Shown here: one piece after another, positions 10,061 through 22,000 of the stretch
Position numbering within the stretch: position 1 is the first letter of the stretch
How the letters are laid out: each line of letters opens with the position of its first letter
NCBI GenBank assembly: GCA_030704615.1
Contig: CM060733.1
Location: forward strand, 15,684,001-15,748,000
Length of the DNA stretch: 64,000 nt
DNA from: Takakia lepidozioides
Taxonomy: Eukaryota > Streptophyta > Takakiopsida > Takakiales > Takakiaceae
Reading direction: 5' to 3'
Position numbers and translations under genes: made by a program
Notes under the pieces: model-generated
What the model saw: the letters and a program-made list of their open reading frames with translations, nothing else
Told to the model about the DNA's origin: nothing
The model's database searches: none

Positions 10061-13000
10061 CTGCAGAAGGATTGTGAGAGGTAAGGTGTGATAACTATGT
10101 CAAATGTCCAGGGGAGACCATTGATCAGTAAACTATGTTGCCAACAATTGAAGAGCCCTACACCTTGACAATTAAGAGGGTGTGCCACCAGTGCACTCAA
10201 ACAGTGTCACCAGCCTACCCACCAAATATTGCCTACATTTGGGCAATGGTTGCTGTGGTTCTATGGTGGCCCTTTAGAATGGTGATTCTGGTGCTCCTGG
10301 AAGATATTTCTGATCATTAGAACTTCGATGATCTGAACCGGCTGACAACTCTCAAAGAAAGATCTAATAAATTCTGGAAAGAAACTCCAGGATTACCTTC
10401 TTCATGTTGATGCGTTTACCCGACCGGTAGTCCCCCTGCAGCTTAGCGGCCAAGGTCGGTTCGAGAATCAAGCGCAGCTGCTCAGCCAACTCTTGCGAGA
10501 GTCGCGCTGTTAGTTGCTCATACTTTTGCCACATCACTCTCGCTGCATCTGCACTGCCGTCCCCCTCTCTCAACTCCTGTTCCAAGTCTTTCCTGACATC
10601 TCTCAACTCCTCTTCGCTCCATGGTTGGACATCTACATGTCCATTTGACCCTGTTCTTTTCTCGTCATCAGAATAGCCTTGTTTCCAAGGTTGCTGTGAC
10701 CTGAGTGAGACAAGGCTCACATCCCCTTTACTCCGTTGCTCCAGCTCAAAACTGAAGTCGAGATCTTGAGGGATAGTATGCAAGTTATTATCTTCCAAAC
10801 GGTCCCCAGCATGTGACCTTGCCTGTTTGGCATCAAGGGACCTCTGTTTCTTCATACTTGTGTTCAGCTGTGTGCTCTCAACCTCCAAGGATTCCTCTTC
10901 CTTTCTCTCCATCATTGACTCTTCCAGACCAGGTGGCAAATTATCCTCCCCAGCCTCTTCCTGTGTGGTCGCTTCCTGAAGATCCTGTCTCTGAGCTAGC
11001 TGTTCATCTGTAGCTGCCCCCAATGCTTGCGCATTGCCCTTTACCTCCTGCTTTGAATTGCATAAAAACAACTGTAAGAACATTGGTGTCATTCTCATGA
11101 GCCATTATAGACCTGAAACAGTCATAAATTTCAGGTCTAAGGGTCATGACTATGCTGGTGTGATGGGTTGGCTCCTTGTACCCAAAAGCAGTGGTACCTG
11201 GGCCACTATTGACACAGCAGCCTGCAATTATTTGCAGTCTGGAGAACCCCAGAGAAACACTGAAGTTCCTGCAGCCCACCCAGTGAGATTACTATTACGT
11301 GCACTTTCAGGGAATAGGGGACTAGAATGAAATATACATGAGCATTGAATTAAGGCAAGTCATGCAGATCATGGTGTGTTGGTTGGACCGTACCTCCTTT
11401 GAGACATACTCATACTGCACTCCCCTATCTTCGTCCATGGCCTCTGGCTCTCCTTCCTCAGATACCATCTCCACTTCAGGAGCAGAGCTATTGTCCACTA
11501 ATTGCACCCTCTCCTTCCACTTCTTTAAAGCATCACCGAGGCTTCTGTAAGGGTTTGCATCCAGTCTGTCCAAGCTGGGAGTTCCATTGGAGTCACGGTC
11601 AGGGTCTAATACAGAGCTTCTCTTGTCCCCTGTGATATTTTCCAAGGCTGATTGTTGGATTTGTGAAGGATTGTTGGATTTGGGCAGGACCTCTGCAGTC
11701 CCCATCTGCTCAGCTTCAGCCTCATCAATGCCATCATTTAATGGATCCCCATGCACACCGGAGATTGCGCCAGAAGTCCCTGTGCCACCAGATGCTCTAG
11801 CATCTTCATTTAATTTTGGATGCATTCCAGGATCCATCACTGGTGCCTCCTGCGATTCTGTCATTGGTTGATCATGTATGTGACCTTCATCCTGTTGTTC
11901 ACTACCATTTGCCTCGTCCTCTTCACTTCTGTTCTCTTCTCGGCCCTGCATCTCTCTGTCGATATGAGTGTTATCATTCTCTGTCTTTGTTTCTTTTTCT
12001 GCCTCTTCACTTTCATCCAGAGACTTCCCTTTCTGCTCCTCTAAATGGATTCCCTCATCAATGTCTGACAGCCCTTTAGACTCTTCATCGATATTCATGG
12101 CCTCAGACTGCTCTTCAGCACCACATTCTGGAGCTTCATCAGGTCCAGGTTCATTGTTCTCTCCTCCCATATCCTCCCCAGCTTCCTTATTCTCCCCTTC
12201 GCCGTCTAGATTCAAATCATCAGGGAGCTGAAGCTCTTCTTCAAAGCAAGGTTTGATCCCACTTGGATCCTCATACGATTCGTCTCTATCCATTCCTGAT
12301 TCTTCCATCTCCTCCACCTGGTCACTGTCATCTTGTGGTCCTGCAGGGGCTTCCGGGTCTTTAACACCTCCCTCGTTTTCTTCAGGGTCACCGTCCTTAC
12401 CACCACTGTCTTCCTGGTCCTCCTTGGCCCGTAGCTCCAGGTTGTCTTGGCTTGCACCTAAAGCCATTTACCCTTTCATGTCAGATATAGCATTTGAGTT
12501 GTTGCATTGCACCAGACTGATTTCCTGGATGGCGATATGGGGCAATCCCCACTGTGTAGATGTTTATGCCTAAGTTCTTGAGGAGGCCAAAGGACTGTTG
12601 CTCTGGCAGTTAGAATGTACTGATAAGTTGCCGCAGCCTTGTGGCCACTCTGGCAGTTGGAGAGTGTACTCATAAGACATTGTTTGCCATATCTGGCAGT
12701 TAGAGAAAGAGAGAGAGACAGAATTTACTTACAAGACATTGTTTGCCGTAGCCTTGCGGCCACAGACTCTGTACCCAGTTTGGGTGGAACAAAGAGAGAG
12801 AGATGTACTCATAAGACATTGTTTGCCATTGACTTGTGGCCATAGACCCCACGCCCAATTTGGGCAGAAGAGAGGAAGAGAGAATGTACTCATAGACTTT
12901 GTTTGCCGTAGCCTTGTGGCCATTGACACCACGCCCAGTTTGAGCGGAACACAAAGGGACAGAACCTACCTTCGTCAGGGGCAGATGCCGGCAGTAAGAC

Positions 13001-16000
13001 TTACCAAAAGGGCCTGGGCTTTTGTCTCAGCCTCGAGACTTGCAAAGTTGGTAAACGGGAGGTACAGGCACAATTCCATTGATAGATTTGAAGAGAGCGT
13101 CTCTCTGGTGAGAGAAGCCCGGACAATGAATCAGAAAGTGACTCAACGGACAATTGCACTCTCCCTTTCCTCTCTGTTCTGTTTGCTGTTCAAAGGTAGG
13201 CTTCCCCCCCTGAGTTTAGATTTCATTGTAGGGCCGAGAGTGGGTAGACACAGAGAGAGAGAGAGAGAGTCCAGCAACAGTGTACCTTACAGACTGGATG
13301 ACATTCCATGTCTGCTGGACGTGTGACCTTACCTGAAATGGGGGCATCCTTCTCATACTTTTCTTTCCCATCTTCCTGTCCTTCATGGTCATCGTCATTA
13401 TCATTCCACAGCTGTTCATCGATAATTTCGCTCTTGTCACCAACATCTCCCATTTTCGAATCAAGTTTTCCATCTTCATCCTGAGTGTCTCCCTCCTCCT
13501 CGGACTCATCCTCGCTAATGTCAAGCATATCTCCTTCAAAGTCTTGTTCCATCTCTATACCCTTCTCGCCCTTCTTTCCTACATCTTCAGTCGCAGGGGC
13601 TTCTTCATTCTGTACAAAAGAACCCTGAAATTTAGTGGAACCAGAAGTGAAGGACAGTGAGCTGTGAACAAGCAGACATGTTGCAAGACCCATCCATAGA
13701 CACTGATGACCAGAATCATGTGTAGGTAATAAGTAGCCATAGGCTTCCATGTCTATGGCTGAAATGTTGCCAGGATCTCACAAACTTCAGGCGGCATGCA
13801 TGCAGCCACTAGAGTTTCCTCAGACCGTACAATCATATTACCTTTTCTGTGCTCCCGAGAAGCTGGTCCTCATCCTCAATTTGGTCGCTGACATCTTTCT
13901 TTCCTTCCCCTTCTCCCATGCCTGTGCCATCTGCATCCTCAAACTTGGTGCCTCCCTCTTCACCCTCTTCTTCCTTCGTAACGCAAAAACCATCTGTGTA
14001 TAAAGCGCTGAACAAATTTGACAGAATGTAGCCCAGTTTTGACACCTGCCAGTCACAAATATTCCAAGGGCAAACCAGTTCAGCAAGTGGACAGCTACGT
14101 TTGTTGTGTGTATTGAGATATATTGCATGTGTGTCTCTACATCACCATCCCAATTGGCTAATTGCATGGATCCATTAGGAAAAGCCTCAATAACACGATA
14201 AGGACCCAACCAACGCATTTTTAATTTGCCCGGAAATTTTTGGAAACGACTATCATATAAAAGAACCAAATCGTGAGCTTTAAAGGCCTTTGGTTTTAAG
14301 TGGTTGTCATATTAGTCCTTGCGCCATAATTGAGTAAAGGAAAAAATCCTGAAGGAACTGAAAAGGAATCCAATAAGGTCGACAAAAGCAAAAGGAGCAT
14401 GAGAATGATGACTAAAAGAAAGCACGAGATAGCAAAGCATTTGTGATCTTCTGAACCTCTGTCAGGGATGAGCAGCCTCTGAAGAGACAATGTATCTCTA
14501 TATCGATGCCAGAGCTGAATGAACTCTAGACTCACATCAGAATGTACTGATAAGACGTTGTTTGCCGTAGCCTTGTGGCCATTGACCCCGCGCTCAGTTT
14601 GAGGGGAACACAAAGGGACAGAAACTACCTTTGTCAGGGGCTGACGCCGGTAGTATGACTTACCTTGGAACAGACAATTAATCCGAGTTTTCCAGATATC
14701 CTCTAGAAATCCCTTCACACAAGCACCAATCTGCTGTGTGTGGTTTGCCCAATAACTAGGCCCCAAAAGGGCCTGGGCTTTTGGCTCAGCCTCGAGACTT
14801 TCAAAGTTGGTAAACAGAGGATCAGGCACAATTCCCTTGATGGATTTGAAGAGGGCATCACTCTCGTGAGAGTACCCAGGACAATGAATCAGAAAATGAA
14901 TGTCTTCAGGTTGCCCACACAACGGGCAATTGCAATCCCTCTTTCTTCTCTGCATCTGTTTCCTGTTCAAAGGCGGGCTTACCCCCCCTGAGTTTAAATT
15001 TCAGTCTCGTGCCGAGGGTGGGTGAACAAACTCAGATCAGAGAGGTAACCAAAATGAAATAGATACGTCCAAGATAAAGAAGAGCTGTCAAAGTGAAGCC
15101 AACACACCACGACAAAAATCTTGGAAAGTGCAAAAATAAGAAATGGTGACCGTGAAGGGCTACTACTGCCTTCCGATGGGAAGGTGGACACCATTATGAC
15201 ATCCAACACACATGTGTGGTTTAGAACCCACAAGCACTAGTGAGAAGGTAGTATGCCCTGACCACTGGGCTATGTATTGGATTACTACTGACAATCTTAT
15301 TATTACTCCCCACTGACTTCATCAGTTCCCCGCAGTGGGTGCAGACGTTCCGACTTTCTGCCTCAACAGGGGAAGACTCAGCCAAGACATAGTCTTAGCA
15401 TTCGAATCAGAGAAACTCCAGACCTAAACACCCAACGAATGTACTCAATAAGACTTATTTGCCGTAGCCTTGTGGCCGCAGACCCTGCGCCCAGTTTGGA
15501 CGGACAAGAGGGAGCATCTACTTCTGTCAAGGGCTCACTCCAATAGTGGGACTTACCTTCATATCAACAATTAGTTCAGACTTTCCAGATTCCCTCTAGA
15601 AAGCACTTCACACAAGTATCAATCTGCTGTGTGGGCTGCCCAGCAATTAGACCCCAACAGGGCCAGGCCTTGACCTCAGCGTCGAGTTTTTGAAAGTTGG
15701 TGAACAGAGGTGCAGGGACTACGTTCTTGATGGTCCTGAAGAGGGACACACAGAGATGGAGAGAGAGAATGTACTCACAAGACACTGTTTGTAGCCTTGC
15801 GGCCACGGACCCTGCACTTAGTTTGGTTGGAACAAAAGGGAACAAACTCTAACTAGGGAGAATCCAACTAACACAGTGGGCTGAAGAAAGCTCCTCACTT
15901 TAAAAGTTTTTTCACTTTAATTTTCAATAGACCTAAGGCTGAAAGGCCATATATGCACTTGAGTATGGCAAACAGTTCTTGTTGTCTTCAAATGGAGATA

Positions 16001-19000
16001 AATCTCTAATATCTCCGAAAGAAATGAAATGGTACTTTATAACGTTTGCGGGAAGCTCAAAGAGCTTATGGGACACGAGGAAGAAAGAAAGAGAAAGACT
16101 GTACTCATAAGACGTTGTTTGCCGTAGCCTTGTGGCCATTGACCCTGCGCCCAGTTTGAGCGGAAACCAAAGGGACAGAACCTACCTCTGTCAGGGGCTG
16201 ACGTTGGTAGTAAGACTTACCTTGATACATAAAATTGATGTGGGTTTTCCAGATATCCTCTAGAAATCCCTTCACACAAGCATCAATCTGCTGTGTGTGA
16301 TTTGCCCAAAAACTAGGCCTCAGAAGGGCCTGGGCTTTTGGCTCAGCCTTGAGACTTTCGAAGTTGGTAAACAGATGTAGAGGCACAATTCCCTTGATAG
16401 ATTTGAAGAGAGCGTCTCTTTGGTGAGAGAACCCCAGACAGTGTCTCAGAAAATGAACACTGTCTTCAGGTTGCCCACACAACGGGCAATTGCACTCTCC
16501 CTTTCCTGTTTGCTGTTCAAAGGTAGGCTTCCTGCCCTGAGTTTAAATTTCAGTCTAGTGCCGAGAGTGGGTAGACCAAAGAAAGAAGAAAGAGAGGGGC
16601 CACAAGCAGCCCAAAAGAAAACTCTCCACGTCAAGGCCATTATGGCCCATGAACTTTATAACACCCACATAAAATGGAAATGAAAATGGTGCTTTATCGT
16701 CCGCGGAAAGCTCATAGAGTGTATGGGACAAAATGAAAGAAAACATGAGAGAGGAAACAAAACCGGAACCCAAGAATGAGAACTAATGTTCTAGTGATTG
16801 TCTAAGGGTGAAGGCCTCGTGCAGGTAAGCTGCCAAGCATTTCTGATCCTCATAGTGGAAGACCTCAGAGATTGGGTTCCACTGAATAAACAGTGGAATC
16901 TCCCACGGATCTCGTAGTATAGAGGGCAGTAGAAGAAGAAGTGTTCTTCAGTTTCAATTTCCTATGCGAGCTGGACAAATAGAAAGAAAGAATGTACTCA
17001 TAAGATGTTTGCCATAGCCTTGTGGCCATGGACCCCGCGCCCAGTTTGAGCGGAACACAGGGACATAAACCACCTTTGTCAGGGGCTGATGCCTGTTGTA
17101 TGACTTAGAGAGAAAACTCCGGCCGAGACCGGCGTAACTAAGAGCCACTTCGCCTCACGGCTACTGCCCCCTTTCGGGGGTGGGCCCTATTTTACCTTGG
17201 AACAGCTTTCCAGATATCCTCTAGAAATCCCTTGACACAAGCATCAATCTGCTGTGTGTGAATTGCCCAAATACTGGGGCCCAAAAGGGCCTGGGCTTTT
17301 GGCTCAGCCTCGAGAATTTCACGACATAGAAATGAAATGAAATGAAATGGTAATTTATAACGTCCGTGGAAAGCTCAAAGAGCTTATGGGACAAAAGAGA
17401 AAAACAAGAAAGAATAGACAAAACCACAGCCAAAAGTAGCCCAAAATCAACTCAAGGGATTGACTAAGGGTCAAGGCCTCATGTCAGATAAGCTGCCAAG
17501 CGTTTCTCATCCTCATAATGGAAGACTTCACTGAGAGATTGGGTTTCACGGAATAGACAGTTGAATCTCCCACGGATGTCATAGTCTAGGGGCCAATAAA
17601 AGAAGAAGTGTTCTTCAGTTTCGATTTCCCGGTTGCGGCCGGTGCACGCTGGGCATAGACGATCCTCCCATTGCAGGAAACAAAGAAATGAAATGACATG
17701 AATTGGTGAGAAAGAAAGAAATGAAATGCAATGGTGCTTCATACCGTCCGTGGAAAGCTCATAGAGCTTATGGGATGAAGGCCTTGTGCAGGTAGGCTGC
17801 CAAGCATTTTTGATCCTCATAGTGGAAGACATCAGTGAGAGTTTGGGTTCCACTGAATAAACAATGGAATCTCCCACGGATCTCGTAGTATAGAGGGCAG
17901 TAGAAGAAGAAGTGTTCTTCAGTTTCGATTTCCTGGCTGCCCCCTATGCAAGCTGACATAGGCGGTCCTCCCGTTGCAGGTTTTCCCATCTGCCAGTCTC
18001 TATCCATAGGTTGTGGGAACCCACCCTGAACCGCCCCAATGCCCTCAGGAGGGAAGGAGATAAGGATGCTGAAAGGTAATTTGGTCTCAAGATTCTATTG
18101 TCGCGGAGCACCAAGAATGTCTCTCGATAGAAGTGGAGCTTTGTTGTGAGATTGGGTAGCTTCCAAGTTCTTTGGACATGTAATTCCATAAGCTCTCTCC
18201 TAATGAGTCTGTTGCGGTCCTGTCTGGACGTGATGTCCACCTCATCTGGATTCATTGGTGATAGGAAAGCAGTAGAAAGTCCGTTACGTTGAAATAAACT
18301 GTCCACTCGAGCATACCAGGAGTTCCTGAAACCTGCAGCTTTGAGCCTCATAGATGTTGTGAGGGCCCTTGCCACGAGCCCCTTGGGTGGAAGGGCCTGT
18401 AATCTATGGAGAAAGATTGTAAGCCGGAAGAGGGCCTCGGATTGCAATGGTACACATGCGAACTCTGCCCCTAGGATCTGAGATGGAGTTGTGCTCCTGG
18501 CGCCAAGCATTGCTTGGAGAAAAGATGACTGTAATGGCTCCAAATTCTTTTCCCACCAGGAGACAGGGACACCAGGTGCCCAGAACTCACAACCATAGAT
18601 GGTAGCAGGGCTCACGACAGTGTCAAACAGCCACTTTTTGGTTGGGGGATGACGCAGATGTATTTGCTTGCATTTGGCCTGAAGGCGGACGGAGGCCGCC
18701 TTACCTTTAATCAATCTGTCCAAGGCAGTGGCTGCAGAGTGAAACTTGGGGGAGTGGATAACCAGACCCAGGTATCGGTATTTCACAATCTCAATTTCTT
18801 GCTGGTTGAAGATGAATCTACGATCAGCCTGGCCATTGAAGACCATGATCTTAGTCTTGCTAAGATTGACTTGCATCCCATAGTCTTTGCAGAACTGTTC
18901 CAAAATTTTGAGATGGCGTTGCAGGAAGACCGGGGATAGTGCCAAAAGGGCAACATCATCAGCGTAGAGGAGATCTGATTGCGTTGGTCCCCCATCCAAT

Positions 19001-22000
19001 GGTACCCCAACCCCATGGTTTTTTGATATGTAATTCTCCAAAGCGTTAATGTAGATCCCAAGAAATGAATGAAATGGTGCTTTATAACGTCCGCGGAAAG
19101 CTCGTAGAGCTTATGGGACAAAATGGAAGAAAACATGAGAGAGGACCAAATCGAGAAACCACAATTAATGTTCTAGCGATTGTCTAAGGGTGAAGGCCTC
19201 GTGTAGGTAGGCTGCCACGCATTTTTGATCCTCATAGTGAAAGACATCAGTGAGAGTTTGGGTTCCACTGAATAAACAGTGAAATCTCCCACGGATCTCG
19301 TAGTATAGAGGGCAGTAGTTCTTTCAATTTCCTTGCTGCGCCCTATGCAAGCTGGACATAGGCGGTCCTCCCGTTGCAGGTTTTCCCTTCTGCCAGTCTC
19401 TATCCGTAGGTTGTGGGAACCCACCCTGAACCGCCCCAATGCCCTCAAGAGGGAAGGAGATAAGGGTGCTGAGAGGTAATTTGGTCTCAAGATTCTATCA
19501 TCGCGGAGCACCAAGAATGTCTCTCGATAGAAATAAACTTCATAATGTCCACAGAAAGCTCAAGAAGCTTATGGGACAAAAGAAGGATATAAGAAAGAGT
19601 GGGAGGCCCAAAACAAGCAGCCCAAAAACCACTATCATCAGGAAACGAAATGGTAATTTAAAAAGAAATGAAATGAAAGGGTAGTATATACTGAGATCAG
19701 AAACTACAAGACAACAAAGATCACATCCAAAATTAAAGCAACATCGTAGAGGTGCCAAGAGCTAACCGTCCTCTGCATGTGGACATAATCAACCAAGATT
19801 TGCATCCCTGCAGCCTGTAGCATTGCCAATGGCACATGGATGCCACCCAGTAGCCTTGCTAATGTCATGGCGGTATTAGTTCCATCCTCCGCATCCACAA
19901 TTTCTTCCTGCAATAACCGGGCCAATAACATATTGAGGTTCCCCACTCCTTCAAGCCTCTCTTGCATTTCTATTCAAGAAGATTCACCTAATGCGTAGTC
20001 ATCAAAGGATTGTTGTCGAACCTCTGTTCACCCTCTCAATAGAAGTGGCATCTAAACACCTTTGCTGCCAGCATTACAAAAATTTCTTTCCTCTAACAGA
20101 TCACATGCTAAGAAACCAGTTTCTTCAACTTTTGCAGGTTGCGATTGAAGATTATTGAACTTACAGCAATAGAAAGGACCCTAACAACGGTGTTGTAGAC
20201 CCGGTCGAGGCGAAGAGCTGACATTTGCTCTGTAAGGCCCAAATCCCAACTCTGTATCGTCCCCACCAGTTTGGCAGTTCCCTCAACAGCTTCCGCAGAG
20301 TCGTTAGAAGTCCTTGAAATGTCTGTTCCCGGCTTCAGTTCACTGAGGTTTTGGACAGCCAAAAGTATCTCTGAAATCAGAGTGTCATAGAGTTCCATGA
20401 AAGGGATGAGCTTGCCTGTTGCCTCTGGATTTTGCTCTGTCGTTATCTCCGATTCAAAATTTCCTGACATGTCAAGCCCCTGAATACCATCCAGCATATT
20501 AACAGTCAATGACACTTTTAATCTGACTTTTAGTCTGACTACACGATCTCACCCTTTTCCGAGTGCGAAGAAGGAAAACCAAAGAAAACGTGATCAACAT
20601 ATCCGAAGGGAGAGGCAGAGAGAGGGAAGAGCCACCCATGCCATGGGTGTACATCACCTTGTGCAGCAGTTGTTGTAAGGTGTTCAGTCCAGGAACACAG
20701 TGACCGCTTGTCTGCTCACACATGCTCTGAACACTCTCTTCTGTGCTCTTGATTACAGAGAAATTGTCTTGCAGAGCCTGGTGCATGGCGGGGGTGATCA
20801 ACAAGGGCCAGCAGTCCTCTAGTGACTGTGAACCCACCATGTTGGTGCTGGGGATAAGGTGTCCATCAAGCACATTCTGCACAGGAAATAGGACAGCCAC
20901 TTCTAAATTTTGCTACAATACACCAAAACTCAGCTTGCAGTTAAATTTCTTGTCAATGGTTGTGACCTGCAAAGATCAGTCCTTGCAAGTACAGACCCAT
21001 AAACATCACCAAAATTTTATGTCATATACCTGCTACAAATATCTCAGCCAGAACCAACATATTATCATCTGAGCGGAAAGTCCCTATTCAACTGCTAGAG
21101 GCTGAATTTGTCGTAAATTTCAAAACCATTCAGCTAGTGCTGCGGAGTCTCTGTCCAAGCTCAAGTTGCTTACCAGCTGTGCACTCTCTTGCAGCAGACA
21201 ATATATACAGAAAATTACAAGTCAATCCATAGTTAACTACTGATGAAAACGTATGTAAAAGAAGCTTGAAACAGCTCTTCATCAGATGTAAAGATTGTCA
21301 AAATGACCGTGACTATACCTTGCAGCCTTCCAGATTGGCTAACAGTTTGGTAAGCGTAGTCTTGAGCAGACCTACTTCAGACTGCCCACTCTCAGAAGGA
21401 CACAGCAGTATTGAGTCTGATGTCTTGAAAAGCAGCAAAGCTTCTGCCATTACATGGCATAGCGAGTCAATGAGATCCTGCAAGCACCACACAATTAGCA
21501 TCCTTGAAAAGTCTCCATTGCCTCCAAATGTAAAGCAAACAGAAATGAAATGAAATGGTACTTTATAACAAAATGGAAAAAAAACAAGAGAAATGAAATG
21601 AAATGAAATAGTGCTTTATAACGTCCGCGGAAAGCTCAGAGAGGAGACAAAACCAAAGCCAGCAAGAAGCCCAAAAGCAACTACTGCGCGAGGACTTCAG
21701 TGAGAGATTCAGACCAACGGAATAGACAGTGAAATCTCCCACTGATCTCATTAAACAAAGGGCAATAAAAGAAGAGTTCTTCAGTTCCAATTTCCTGGTT
21801 GCGCCCGATGCAAGCTGGGCATAGGTGGTCCTCCCATTGCAGGTTTTCCCATCTGCGAGTCTCTATCCGTAGATCCGTAGAAAGAGAAATGAAATGAAAT
21901 GAAATGGTGCTTTATAACGTCCGCGGAAAGCTCGTAGAGCTTATGGGACAAAATGGAAGAAAACATGAGAGAGGAACAAACCAGAAACCACAATTAATGT

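Noticed and set aside
11338-12573. Several Ser/Pro-rich frames on the plus strand
   Set aside because: They are antisense shadows of the acidic MDN1 exons, whose GA-rich codons avoid stops on the other strand.
12600-12905. Regularly spaced repeats that look like a CRISPR array
   Set aside because: Unit spacing varies (49-81 bp), the units are truncated LINE 3' ends, and the genome is a plant nuclear one.
15145-15285. A tRNA gene
   Set aside because: A and B boxes are present, but no acceptor stem or anticodon arm folds, and a SINE body follows.
17109-17195. Hammerhead or twister ribozyme
   Set aside because: The conserved CTGATGA core of the hammerhead is missing and no twister core could be placed. 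Only simple hairpins are visible.
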